Assembly: GCA_900553635.1 (NCBI GenBank)
Contig: USDU01000083.1
Span: 1 to 9,558, forward strand
Reading direction: 5' to 3'
Origin: an uncultured Lachnospiraceae bacterium
Lineage (GTDB): Bacteria > Bacillota_A > Clostridia > Lachnospirales > Lachnospiraceae
Length of the DNA: 9,558 nucleotides
Part shown: positions 1 to 7,070 of the stretch, piece after piece
How the letters are laid out: the number at the start of each line of letters is the position of its first letter
Position numbering within the stretch: the stretch's first letter is position 1
The notes under the pieces: generated by a model
Database searches by the model: none
What the model was told of the DNA's origin: nothing
The model's input: the letters and a program-made list of their open reading frames with translations, nothing else
Translations under genes and position numbers: made by a program

Positions 1-1602
1 CTCGATTTTCACCTTGGAAAGATCAATCTGTACGCTTGGCGCGGACACGGTTGCATCCTCTGCAGAACCATTTACCGCTGCTTTTTCGGCTTTGTTTTCA
101 GCCTTCTTTGGGTCCAGGGTCTTCATTGTCGGGAACAGCAGTACGTCGCGGATAGCTGCGGAGTCTGTCAGCAGCATGCACATACGGTCGATACCGAAGC
201 CGATTCCGCCTGTGGGCGGCATACCGATCTCCAGAGCGTTCATGAAGTCCTCGTCAGTGGTGTTCGCCTCGTCGTCGCCCTGCGCCAGCAGCTCCTCCTG
301 AGCCTTGAAACGCTCGCGCTGGTCAATCGGGTCGTTCAGCTCGGAGTAAGCGTTGGCCATCTCCCAGCCGTTCATGAAGAACTCGAATCGCTCTACGTAT
401 TCCGGATTCTCCGGCTTCTTCTTGGTCAGCGGAGAGATCTCAATCGGATGATCCATAACGAAGGTCGGCTGAAGCAGATGTTCCTCTACGAATTCCTCGA
501 AGAACAGATTCAGGATATCACCCTTCTTATGGCGCTCCTCGAACTCTATATTGTGCTCCTTCGCTGCGGCGCGGGCCTCCTCCAGGGTATGAATCTCGTT
601 CCAGTCTACGCCGGAATATTTCTTGACAGCATCTACCATGGTGATACGCTCAAAGGGCTTACTCAGATCCATCTCAATGCCATTGTATACAATCTTTGTG
701 GTTCCCAGCACATCCTGAGCCACGGTACGGTACAGGTTCTCGGTCAGATCCATCATGCCGTGGTAATCGGTGTACGCCTGATAGAGCTCCATCAAAGTGA
801 ACTCCGGATTGTGACGGGTGTCGCAGCCCTCGTTACGGAATACACGGCCGATCTCATATACACGCTCCAGGCCGCCCACGATCAGACGCTTCAGGTACAG
901 CTCCAGAGAAATACGAAGCTTGAAATCCTCATCCAGCGCATTGGAATGTGTGATGAAGGGACGCGCTGCCGCGCCGCCTGCATTGGCCACCAGAAGCGGA
1001 GTCTCCACCTCCATGAAGCCCTGTCCGTCCAGATAACGGCGGATGCTGCTGATAATTCTGGAACGTTTGATAAAGGTATCCTTCACTTCGCTGTTCATGA
1101 TCAGGTCGGTGTAACGCTGACGATAACGCACGTCGGTATTAGTCAGGCCATGGAACTTCTCCGGAAGAATCTGCAGACTCTTGCTGAGCAGTGTCACATC
1201 ATTTACATGGATGGAGATCTCGCCGGTCTTGGTGCGGAATACCTCGCCGGTGATGCCAACGATATCGCCGATATCATATTTCTTGAAATCCTTATACTCT
1301 TCCTCGCCCACGTTGTCTCTGGCCACATAGCACTGGATATTGCCCTTCAGATCCTGCACATTGCAGAAGGAAGCCTTACCCATGACACGCTTGGACATCA
1401 TACGTCCGGCGATGGTTACGGTCTTACCCTCCAGAGCGTCGAAGTCGTCCTTGATCTCCTGGCTGTGATGTGTCACGTCAAATTTGGTAATCTGGAACGG
1501 ATCCTTTCCCCGCTCCTGCAGGTCAGCCAGCTTCTCCCGGCGAACCTTCAACAGCTGATTGATATCCTGCTCCTGTCCGTTCTGATTCTTCTGTTCTCCC
1601 AT
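1..1602 (-). CDS. lysS: Lysyl-tRNA synthetase, class II (3' end outside window)
   Basis: Charges tRNA-Lys with lysine using ATP in the cytosol. The frame opens with ATG at 1602, preceded by GAGAGGAG about 8 nt upstream, and stays open to base 1 (534 codons visible). An N-terminal OB-type anticodon-binding region lies at roughly residues 50-140. Class II motif 1 is at G195-P202 (GFMEVETP). Motif 2 runs from R253 through the RNEG at 256-259 to the RHNPEF at 263-268. Motif 3 is GIGFGIDR at 466-473. A bacterial LysS normally ends near the LLFPTMKTL reached at residue 496. Here the frame continues for at least 38 residues: a Lys/Ala/Glu-rich linker, then IDLSKVKIE at the window edge, so the protein has a C-terminal extension. 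It lies 24 bp after greA and is probably cotranscribed with it. There is no room for a T-box leader. Confidence 0.97.
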   Translation of the reverse strand, partial: MGEQKNQNGQEQDINQLLKVRREKLADLQERGKDPFQITKFDVTHHSQEIKDDFDALEGKTVTIAGRMMSKRVMGKASFCNVQDLKGNIQCYVARDNVGEEEYKDFKKYDIGDIVGITGEVFRTKTGEISIHVNDVTLLSKSLQILPEKFHGLTNTDVRYRQRYTDLIMNSEVKDTFIKRSRIISSIRRYLDGQGFMEVETPLLVANAGGAAARPFITHSNALDEDFKLRISLELYLKRLIVGGLERVYEIGRVFRNEGCDTRHNPEFTLMELYQAYTDYHGMMDLTENLYRTVAQDVLGTTKIVYNGIEMDLSKPFERITMVDAVKKYSGVDWNEIHTLEEARAAAKEHNIEFEERHKKGDILNLFFEEFVEEHLLQPTFVMDHPIEISPLTKKKPENPEYVERFEFFMNGWEMANAYSELNDPIDQRERFKAQEELLAQGDDEANTTDEDFMNALEIGMPPTGGIGFGIDRMCMLLTDSAAIRDVLLFPTMKTLDPKKAENKAEKAAVNGSAEDATVSAPSVQIDLSKVKIE

Positions 1603-1626
1603 TCCTGTACTCCTCTCGTATGCCGA

Positions 1627-2109
1627 TTACTTGGATCTCTGGATCTCAAGTACCTTGTATTCAATCTCTCCTGCCTGTGTCTCAACCTTAATAGTATCGC
1701 CTACGCGCGCGCCAATCAGAGCCTTTCCTACCGGAGACTCATTGGAAATCTTACCGTTCAGGCTGTTTGCCTCAGAGGAACCTACCAGCTTGAACTCCTC
1801 TTCCTCGTCGTATTCCACATCCAGAACCTTCACTACGCAGCCTACGCTGATCTTGTCCAAATCCACCTCGTCCTCTACGACGACCTCTGCGTTCTTCAGG
1901 ATCTTCTCGATCTGCTCGATTCTGGCCTCGATGTCACGCTGCTCGTCCTTGGCTGCGTCGTACTCGGCGTTCTCGGACAGGTCGCCCTGCTCTCTTGCCT
2001 CTTTAATCTTCTGTGCGATCTCTTTTCTCTGCACTACCTTCAGATCCTGGAGCTCGTCCTCCAGCTTTTTCAGTCCCTCATAAGTCAGTAAATTTTTCTT
2101 CTCGCTCAT
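1627..2109 (-). CDS. greA: Transcription elongation factor GreA
   Basis: Rescues backtracked RNA polymerase by stimulating cleavage of the nascent RNA 3' end through the secondary channel. The product has 160 residues, the usual GreA length. An N-terminal coiled coil (about residues 1-75) carries the signature QGDLSENAEY at 41-50, including the acidic tip residues D43 and E46 that bring in the catalytic magnesium. A C-terminal FKBP-like domain follows (about 80-158), with SPVGKALIG near 125-133. The start is well placed: AGGAAGG lies about 8 nt before ATG. A consensus promoter lies 120 bp upstream, and lysS follows at 24 bp, an arrangement common in clostridia. Nothing is missing from the protein. 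Confidence 0.97.
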   Translation of the reverse strand: MSEKKNLLTYEGLKKLEDELQDLKVVQRKEIAQKIKEAREQGDLSENAEYDAAKDEQRDIEARIEQIEKILKNAEVVVEDEVDLDKISVGCVVKVLDVEYDEEEEFKLVGSSEANSLNGKISNESPVGKALIGARVGDTIKVETQAGEIEYKVLEIQRSK

Positions 2110-2183
2110 TTTTTACATCCTTCCTGGTTCTTATCTATTCCATTATATCTTTTTCTGTCGCATTTATTCCTGTCGATGCTCTG

Positions 2184-2215
2184 GAAAATGGGACAAACGG
2201 CACTGACCCACTTTC
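2184..2215 (-). promoter_or_regulatory. Stem-loop in the greA leader RNA
   Basis: In the minus-strand transcript, GAAAGUGGG (2215-2207) pairs with CCCAUUUUC (2192-2184). This gives nine pairs, one of them G-U, around a 14-nt loop; two more pairs are possible below a bulged C. It would begin within about 10 nt of the predicted transcription start. No U-run follows, so it is not an intrinsic terminator. A 5' stabilising hairpin or a regulator site are both possible; I do not recognise a known riboswitch or protein leader. Confidence 0.45.
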
Positions 2216-2229
2216 AGAATATCCACGAT

Positions 2230-2258
2230 ATTATACACTCAAAGGCGCTGATTGTCAA
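2230..2258 (-). promoter_or_regulatory. Consensus sigma-A promoter for greA-lysS
   Basis: Read on the minus strand, TTGACA (2258-2253) is separated by exactly 17 bp from TATAAT (2235-2230). Both hexamers match the housekeeping consensus perfectly. Transcription would begin near 2223, giving a leader of about 113 nt before greA. The promoter lies just after the dusB stop codon, so greA-lysS can be expressed independently of the upstream chain, although I see no terminator that would stop read-through from dusB. A second TATAAT at 2147-2142 has no recognisable -35 box, so it is only a weak candidate for a second start. Confidence 0.88.
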
Positions 2259-2303
2259 TCGCTTTCCGTGGCTGCTTATGGCTTTTTCCTTACAACTTTT
2301 CCC

Positions 2304-3263
2304 TTACATTTCCTGTAAAAGCTCTTCCATTTCCTGAAGACTCTCTACGCTGTTAATCTTTCCCCTGAGCTTTGCGGAACCGGGCAGTCCTGTAGTGTAC
2401 CAGGAAATGTGTTTCCGCATCTCCCGGATGCCCGTGTAATCGCCCTTGCATGCTACCTGCATCCGCGCGTGGCGGAACATCATGGCTTTGATCTCTTCCC
2501 CGGATGGTTTGTCCAGGAGCTTTCCGGTCTCCAGATACTCTGCCACCCGATGAAACAGCCAGGGATTGCCTCTGGCAGCCCGGCCAATCATGACGCCGTC
2601 GCAGCCGGTGCTATCAAGCAGTGCCTTTGCCTTCTCCGGGCTGTCCACATCCCCATTTCCGATAACGGGAATGGATACGGCCTCTTTCACCTGCCGGATA
2701 ATCTCCCAGTCCGCCGTTCCCGAGTAGAATTGCTCCCGCGTGCGGCCATGGACCGCCACTGCCGCCGCGCCGCTGGCCTCGGCGATCTTCGCGATCTCCA
2801 CCGCATTCACATGATCGTCGTCGAAACCCTTCCGGAATTTCACGGTCAGGGGCTTTTTGATCGCCCGGGACACCTTCGTGATAATCTCCTCGATAAGCTT
2901 CGGGTTTTTCATCAGAGCCGATCCCTCTCCGTTACCCACGATTTTCGGCACCGGACAGCCCATATTGATGTCCAGAATGTCGAAGGGCTTGTCCTCAATC
3001 TGCGCGGCAATCTCCGCCATCAGGTCCGGCTCGGAGCCGAAAAGCTGTAAGGACACCGGATGCTCCCGGTCATTGATTTCCATCAGCCTCTCGGTGTTGC
3101 GATTGTGATAGGCGATAGCCTTGGCGCTGACCATTTCCATGCACACCAGTCCCGCGCCCTGTTCCCGGCATAACAGACGAAAAGGCAGGTCACTTACCCC
3201 TGCCATCGGTGCCAGTATCACCGGATTCGGAAGCTCCACGCTTCCTATCTTTAGCTTTCCCAT
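2304..3263 (-). CDS. dusB: tRNA-dihydrouridine synthase (DusB family)
   Basis: FMN-dependent enzyme that reduces specific uridines in tRNA to dihydrouridine with NAD(P)H. The product has 319 residues, the normal family length, with an N-terminal TIM barrel and a C-terminal helical domain. Seen in the barrel: [12 protein letters not shown] at 18-29; NMGCPVPK at 100-107 with the catalytic cysteine C103; GNGEGSALM at 110-118; [12 protein letters not shown] at 171-182; and the FMN phosphate-binding pieces IGNGD (201-205) and [10 protein letters not shown] (226-235). ATG at 3263 has a moderate AAGGAA site 8 nt upstream. It lies 50 bp after the 90-aa membrane protein gene without a convincing terminator, so it may be the last gene of the argF-lgt chain, or have its own promoter that I could not find. 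DusB in the Firmicutes sense is the best match; the exact target uridine cannot be read from sequence. Confidence 0.95.
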   Translation of the reverse strand: MGKLKIGSVELPNPVILAPMAGVSDLPFRLLCREQGAGLVCMEMVSAKAIAYHNRNTERLMEINDREHPVSLQLFGSEPDLMAEIAAQIEDKPFDILDINMGCPVPKIVGNGEGSALMKNPKLIEEIITKVSRAIKKPLTVKFRKGFDDDHVNAVEIAKIAEASGAAAVAVHGRTREQFYSGTADWEIIRQVKEAVSIPVIGNGDVDSPEKAKALLDSTGCDGVMIGRAARGNPWLFHRVAEYLETGKLLDKPSGEEIKAMMFRHARMQVACKGDYTGIREMRKHISWYTTGLPGSAKLRGKINSVESLQEMEELLQEM

Positions 3264-3313
3264 GAAAAAATTTCCTTTTTATAAAATAAAATCCTGCCCG
3301 ACGGGCTTCTGTC

Positions 3314-3586
3314 TTACGCCCGGCGCTTTTTCTCATGCCCTCGCTTATTTTTGCGGGTATAGGCCGCCTCCTGCTTCCGAAGCTTCCAGAAAAATACGCC
3401 GCTGGCCGCCAGACAGATAATAATAGCGCCTATCCACAGCACATACACTGCCTTCATAAACGGCAGTCCCGTCACAAAGCTCTCGCTTGCAAATTCACCC
3501 AGATACCAGTGCCAGTCCGCCGCAATCAGTGCCAGCAGCACACCAATATACAGGAAGGTCTGGGCACGCTTCTCACTTTTACTCAT
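3314..3586 (-). CDS. Small two-helix membrane protein, function unknown
   Basis: I do not recognise this 90-aa protein. It has two predicted membrane segments (about residues 11-28 and 46-68), joined by a short loop rich in aromatic and acidic residues (DWHWYLGEF at 24-32). The C-terminal tail is strongly basic from residue 69 on, and the last 12 residues hold seven Lys/Arg. By the positive-inside rule both ends would be cytoplasmic. Its ATG sits inside the lgt stop region: ATGAGTAA is shared, an 8-nt overlap (3579-3586), which suggests translational coupling to lgt. A GAGGTG about 10 nt before the ATG could serve as ribosome binding site. The coding case rests on the overlap, the coherent membrane topology and the absence of any competing gene. 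Confidence 0.75.
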   Translation of the reverse strand: MSKSEKRAQTFLYIGVLLALIAADWHWYLGEFASESFVTGLPFMKAVYVLWIGAIIICLAASGVFFWKLRKQEAAYTRKNKRGHEKKRRA

Positions 3587-4370
3587 CCTGCTTTTTCACC
3601 TCAGCGGGCACAGTCACTTTCTTTTTGCTTAAGACAAAGAAAAAGACCGCTCCAAACACAAACATAAATATGGCAATAAACTGGGACGTGGACAGTACGC
3701 CCACGCTTCCCCTCTCCAGATCGCCCCGGAAATACTCCAGCACAAAACGACCGGCGCTGTAAAGCATAAAGAAGAGTCCCGTCACCTGTCCGTCATGTTT
3801 CTTCCATTTTTTCACAAAGTAAAGCAAAATGAAAAAATGAAGGAAATCCAGCCCGCTGGAAATAATCTGGGTCGGGATCAACGGCACACCGTTGGGGGCG
3901 TAAGCGGAATTGTGGAAGGTAATCGCGAACGCGCTGTCCGTCTCCCGCCCGTAGCAGCAGCCTGCCAGCAGGCAGCCGATGCGGCCAAATCCCTGGGCCA
4001 GTGCCACGGAAGGCAGCGCCAGATCCAGATACGACAGCAGATTCATTTTCCAGATATGGCAGTAAAGCACGATGCCGATAAAGCCGCCGATGAGCGCGCC
4101 GTAAATCACAAAGCCCTCCAGCAAATCCCGGTATAAAAGGCTCGGATCCTCGACAATCTGAGGTAAAATCGTAATATAATACAAAATCTTACCGCCCAGG
4201 ATTCCGCCGATGACCGCCCAGATGGTCATGCCGAAGACCCTCTCGTCGTTAAGGCCTATTTTCCGTGCCCGGTATTCCGTCAGACAGTAGGCTGAGAAAA
4301 TACCAATGGCAATCATCAGGCCGTAGCCGTACACTGTAAACGGCCCGATTTTCAAAAGTTCGTTATGCAT
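3579..4370 (-). CDS. lgt: Prolipoprotein diacylglyceryl transferase family protein (atypical GCC type)
   Basis: Membrane enzyme family that moves a diacylglyceryl group from phosphatidylglycerol to the lipobox cysteine of prelipoproteins. I start it at 4370 (263 aa) rather than at the ATG at 4385: GAGGAG lies 7 nt before the inner ATG, while the outer one has none. Several hydrophobic helices are evident. Family marks: YGYG at 14-17; GFGRIG at 127-132 with R130, the expected essential arginine; PTQ at 166-168; and AGRFVLEYFR at 206-215. Two motifs differ from the textbook enzyme. The HGG usually found where this protein has Y90-G91-A92 is missing its histidine. RIGNF-N-E is replaced by RIGCLLAGCCYG (130-141), with three cysteines. 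Related GCC-type proteins are, from memory, annotated as Lgt in clostridia, so activity is likely but unproven. It overlaps both neighbours by 8 nt. Confidence 0.87.
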   Translation of the reverse strand: MHNELLKIGPFTVYGYGLMIAIGIFSAYCLTEYRARKIGLNDERVFGMTIWAVIGGILGGKILYYITILPQIVEDPSLLYRDLLEGFVIYGALIGGFIGIVLYCHIWKMNLLSYLDLALPSVALAQGFGRIGCLLAGCCYGRETDSAFAITFHNSAYAPNGVPLIPTQIISSGLDFLHFFILLYFVKKWKKHDGQVTGLFFMLYSAGRFVLEYFRGDLERGSVGVLSTSQFIAIFMFVFGAVFFFVLSKKKVTVPAEVKKQDE

Positions 4371-4701
4371 GTTCTGTCTCCTCATTTAAAAAGAATACGC
4401 GGTAAAACATTTCCAGAGAAGCCAGAAGCTCTTCCTTGTCTCTCCGCAGTTCCTTGATTTGCAGGCTGCTTCCGATCTCATCGAAGAAGAAATCGTCCTC
4501 ATGGCTGGATACCCGGAAGACCAGCGTGCCGTCCGGAGCGAATTCCAGAAGCAGGATGCCGCCCACCTGGTTTACAAAAAGCACACACATGATTTTCAGC
4601 TCGTCCTTGATGGTCGCAGGCAACGCCGCAAACTGCTCGTTAAAAAAGTATTTTTCCTCGTAGGAATTGGCTCCGCAGAGGACTGTATTTTCCTGTTCCA
4701 T
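4363..4701 (-). CDS. Uncharacterised 112-aa acidic cytoplasmic protein
   Basis: Function unknown. It resembles a small family I associate with Lachnospiraceae (possibly the one labelled DUF6145, which I cannot verify). I place the start at ATG 4701 (MEQENTVLCG): GGGAG lies 5 nt upstream and 13 bp separate it from the birA stop. Longer in-frame starts would run into birA and lack a good site. There is no signal peptide or membrane segment. The core looks like a compact alpha/beta fold with beta-type stretches such as KIMCVLFVNQVGGILLLEF (about 36-54), then an acidic EDDFFFDEIGS patch, then a helical charged C-terminus. Its stop overlaps the lgt start by 8 nt (ATGCATAA, 4363-4370), so it is probably translated together with lgt. 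Confidence 0.82.
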   Translation of the reverse strand: MEQENTVLCGANSYEEKYFFNEQFAALPATIKDELKIMCVLFVNQVGGILLLEFAPDGTLVFRVSSHEDDFFFDEIGSSLQIKELRRDKEELLASLEMFYRVFFLNEETEHA

Positions 4702-4714
4702 ATTTTCTCCCATT

Positions 4715-5698
4715 TTATACATACCCATACACGCCGCGCACTGATACCTCACCGGCATAAATCTCATCCACCCGGCCGTTCTCCCGGCGCACCAGAAGTT
4801 CGCCCTGGTTGTTTATGCCCAGAGCCAGTCCCGTATATTCATTGCCCGGTTCCAGCACCCGCACTTCCCGGTTCCGGTTGACCAGCAGCCGGTTATATTC
4901 GTCAATCAGAAGGCTCAGGTCCTCCGTCCGCTCAAAAAGCGCGTAATATTTTTCAAAATATTTCATACAAAGGGCGATCAGCTCCGCACGCCGAAAATTA
5001 TGGCCTGCTGCCAGTCTCAGAGACGTCGCCTGATCCAGTTCTTTTGGAAATTTCTGGGTGTTCACATTGATGCCCGTACCGATGACTACATAATGGATGC
5101 AGTCCATCTCCGTACTCATTTCCGTCAGGGTTCCGGAGACCTTTTTGCCTTTCAGCACCACATCGTTGGGCCATTTAATCCCGGCTGATTCGCCGCCCAT
5201 CAGCTCATTGATGGCATCTGCCACCGCCATACCCATGACCAGCGTCAGCATGGACGCATGCTCCGGATGGATATCCGGTCGCAGTAAAAGGCTCATATAG
5301 ATGGCCTCTCCCGGCGGGGAATCCCAGGCACGTCCCCGGCGCCCCCGACCCTTCGTCTGCTGATCTGAGCAGACCAATGTCCCGTCGGGCGCATTCTGCT
5401 CTGCCAGCAGCTTCGCCTGAATATTCGTGGAATCCGTATCTGCGAAGCAAACCAGGCTCTTCCCCATCTTCTCCGTATGGAGATAACTGCGAATCTCCGC
5501 CTCGGTCATGGCGTCCGGCGACGTCAGAAGACAGTACCCCCGATTCGGCACACTGTCAATCTCATAGCCCTCTTCTTTTAATTTGCTGACTGCCTTCCAG
5601 ATGGCAGTCCGGGACACGGAAAACCGGTCGCACAACTCCTGCCCGGATACATAGCCGCCTCTCTCCCGAAGTGCAGCCAAAACCTCGTCCTTTATCAT
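4715..5698 (-). CDS. birA: Bifunctional biotin-protein ligase / biotin operon repressor
   Basis: Activates biotin to biotinoyl-AMP and attaches it to a lysine of biotin carboxyl carrier domains. The N-terminal DNA-binding domain suggests it also represses biotin synthesis or uptake genes. From ATG 5698 the product has 327 residues. A winged helix-turn-helix occupies about 1-60 (VSGQELCDRFSVSRTAIWKA at 17-36). The catalytic domain shows DTDSTN (87-92), the adenylate-binding loop QTKGRGRRGR (114-123), KWPNDV (175-180), KKVSGTL (185-191) with the lysine expected at the biotin site, and GTGINVN (207-213). A small SH3-like C-terminal domain ends in GEVSVRG. The ATG shares an ATGA with the stop of the 94-aa gene upstream, so coupled translation is likely; an upstream GTG at 5707 is less convincing. 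No BirA operator is evident in the window. Confidence 0.95.
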   Translation of the reverse strand: MIKDEVLAALRERGGYVSGQELCDRFSVSRTAIWKAVSKLKEEGYEIDSVPNRGYCLLTSPDAMTEAEIRSYLHTEKMGKSLVCFADTDSTNIQAKLLAEQNAPDGTLVCSDQQTKGRGRRGRAWDSPPGEAIYMSLLLRPDIHPEHASMLTLVMGMAVADAINELMGGESAGIKWPNDVVLKGKKVSGTLTEMSTEMDCIHYVVIGTGINVNTQKFPKELDQATSLRLAAGHNFRRAELIALCMKYFEKYYALFERTEDLSLLIDEYNRLLVNRNREVRVLEPGNEYTGLALGINNQGELLVRRENGRVDEIYAGEVSVRGVYGYV

Positions 5699-5979
5699 AA
5701 AAACCACATCCAGATGATATTGAATATCAGTGCCACGGCCATCAGCCCCGCGAAAATCGAGCAGATGTAGCCGGTCACCTTTTTATTTTTTGCCAGTTCC
5801 ATAATGCCCGTCACCGCCGACATAACTGCTCCCAACAGAAAGGCGAGGGGAATCAGCATTCCCCCCTTACTGCCAAATAAAATCAGGATAGCCAGAATCA
5901 GCACCGCGCAGGCCAGAACCATGGAAATCATTTTCCAGTAATAATAAGGGTCCCTGCTCACATGGCTTGCTTTTTTCAT
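5695..5979 (-). CDS. Small three-helix membrane protein, function unknown
   Basis: I do not recognise this 94-aa protein. After a polar N-terminus with a run of aromatics (PYYYWK at 11-16), three membrane segments can be drawn at about 17-35, 41-61 and 69-93. Short loops, one containing LAKNKK, join them, and the protein ends inside the last helix (WMWFL). There are no catalytic-looking residues. The start lies only 2 bp after the argF stop, with GGGGG about 9 nt upstream. Its TGA overlaps the birA ATG by 4 nt. The packing argues for a real gene in the argF-birA transcript. A membrane accessory protein is a guess; nothing links it directly to arginine or biotin. Confidence 0.78.
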   Translation of the reverse strand: MKKASHVSRDPYYYWKMISMVLACAVLILAILILFGSKGGMLIPLAFLLGAVMSAVTGIMELAKNKKVTGYICSIFAGLMAVALIFNIIWMWFL

Positions 5980-5981
5980 GC

Positions 5982-6971
5982 TTAAGCCCCCAGTGTAGCC
6001 GCCATCACTGCCTTGATGGTATGCATCCGGTTCTCCGCCTCGTCAAAGACTACAGACTGGGCGGACTCGAATACCTCGTCGGTACACTCCATCTCGGTGA
6101 TGCCGAATTTCTCCTGAATCTGCTTGCCAATCTTTGTCTTCAAATCGTGGAACGCCGGCAGGCAATGAGTGAAGATAGCCTGGGCTCCCGCATTGTCCAT
6201 GACCTTTTTATTGACCTGATAGGGCATCAGCTCGCGGATGCGGCTCTCCCATACCTCGTCGGGCTCTCCCATGGATACCCATACATCGGTATAAATGACG
6301 TCGGCGCCCTTTGTACCGCTCATAACGTCCTCGGTCAGGGTAATGGTCGCTCCGGTCTCTTTTGCCACGCCTTCACAGTAAGCTACAAGCTCCGCATTCG
6401 GGAAATAATTCTTCGGCGCGCAGGCGGTAAAGTGCATACCCATCTTTGCACAGGCGATCATCAGGGAATTGCCCATATTGTAGCGGGCATCTCCCATATA
6501 TACCAGCTTTACGCCCTTCAGATGGCTCAGATGCTCCTTGACTGTCAACAGGGTTGCCAGCATCTGTGTGGGATGATATTCGTTGGTCAGGCCGTTCCAT
6601 ACCGGTACGTCAGAGTATTTCGCCAGCTCCTCTACGATCTCCTGTCCGAAACCGCGGTACTCGATGCCGTCAAACATGCGGCTTAAGACCCGCGCGGTAT
6701 CCGCGATGCTTTCTTTCTTGCCAATCTGAGAACCTGACGGATCCAGATAGGTGGTTCCCATGCCCATATCGTGAGCCGCCACTTCAAAGGCACAGCGGGT
6801 ACGGGTGCTGGTCTTCTCGAAAATCAGCGCCACGTTTTTGCCGCGCATATCGCGCTCTACAATACCGGCCTTCTTGCGGGTCTTCAGGCTGGCCGCCAAA
6901 TCCACCAGATACTCAATCTCCTCCGGAGTAAAATCCTTCAATGTCAGGAAATCGCGTCCTTTTAAATCCAT
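5982..6971 (-). CDS. argF: Ornithine carbamoyltransferase
   Basis: Joins carbamoyl phosphate and ornithine to give citrulline, the sixth step of arginine synthesis; the family can also run the reverse step in arginine breakdown. The product has 329 residues, the full family length. Carbamoyl phosphate contacts are STRTR at 55-59 and HPTQ at 133-136. Ornithine contacts are DVWVSMGE at 229-236 and the active-site HCLP at 269-272 with C270. SMG together with HCLP points to ornithine rather than aspartate or putrescine as substrate. ATG at 6971 has GGAGGA 8 nt upstream. No arcA, arcC or other arginine gene is nearby, so the anabolic role is the default, not proven. It is the first gene of a six-gene chain reaching the 90-aa membrane protein. 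The region upstream holds an unusual inverted repeat. Confidence 0.96.
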   Translation of the reverse strand: MDLKGRDFLTLKDFTPEEIEYLVDLAASLKTRKKAGIVERDMRGKNVALIFEKTSTRTRCAFEVAAHDMGMGTTYLDPSGSQIGKKESIADTARVLSRMFDGIEYRGFGQEIVEELAKYSDVPVWNGLTNEYHPTQMLATLLTVKEHLSHLKGVKLVYMGDARYNMGNSLMIACAKMGMHFTACAPKNYFPNAELVAYCEGVAKETGATITLTEDVMSGTKGADVIYTDVWVSMGEPDEVWESRIRELMPYQVNKKVMDNAGAQAIFTHCLPAFHDLKTKIGKQIQEKFGITEMECTDEVFESAQSVVFDEAENRMHTIKAVMAATLGA

Positions 6972-7010
6972 TTCTTTTGTCCTCCACCAACGTCTGTATT
7001 CATACTTATT

Positions 7011-7064
7011 TTACTGTTCACATTCACTATTCCGAGAAGTTCCTGTGAACAAAGTGAACAGTAA
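7011..7064 (-). repeat. Perfect 11-bp inverted repeat with repeated GTGAAC half-sites before argF
   Basis: TTACTGTTCAC at 7011-7021 is matched exactly by GTGAACAGTAA at 7054-7064, 32 bp apart. Each arm carries a second partial copy inside it: ATTCAC at 7022-7027 next to the first arm, and GTGAAC at 7045-7050 next to the second. In minus-strand RNA this folds as 11 pairs, a 3-nt UUU bulge, 6 more pairs and a 17-nt loop. The element ends 39 bp before the argF start codon. No U-run follows, so it is not a simple terminator. It could be an operator for a dimeric regulator, an RNA leader element or both. I find no complete ArgR-type box, only isolated TGAAT half-sites at 7026-7022 and 7002-6998, and no convincing -35/-10 pair. 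Confidence 0.7.
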
Positions 7065-7070
7065 CAATCA

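Noticed and set aside
1603..1626. A T-box or attenuator controlling lysS
   Set aside because: Only 24 bp separate greA and lysS, far too short for a T-box, and the greA leader shows no T-box features.
448..2091. A long plus-strand open frame of 547 codons opposite lysS and greA
   Set aside because: It lies wholly antisense to two unmistakable genes and crosses both of them and the gap between. Its translation is a low-complexity, Leu/His/Ile-rich string without domains. It reflects codon usage on the minus strand.
2409..3050. Plus-strand open frame of 213 codons opposite dusB
   Set aside because: Antisense to a complete DusB with all catalytic motifs; no recognisable domain and no sensible upstream context.
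3264..3313. Small palindrome GCCCG-A-CGGGC (3296-3306) and a following T-rich run as terminator or dusB promoter
   Set aside because: Only four usable GC pairs around a 3-nt loop, and no -35 fits the TATAAA. Too weak to call either a terminator or a promoter.
4370..4385. Longer lgt start at 4385 adding MRRQN
   Set aside because: No ribosome binding site precedes it, and its bases are the GAGGAG site that serves the ATG at 4370.
4702..4767. Longer start for the 112-aa gene, adding up to 22 residues
   Set aside because: The extra region overlaps the birA end in another frame and lacks a good ribosome binding site; ATG 4701 has GGGAG 5 nt upstream.
6972..7064. An ArgR operator or sigma-A promoter for argF
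   Set aside because: Isolated TGAAT half-sites and a TAAAAT are present, but no full ARG-box palindrome and no -35 at the right distance, so I did not call either.
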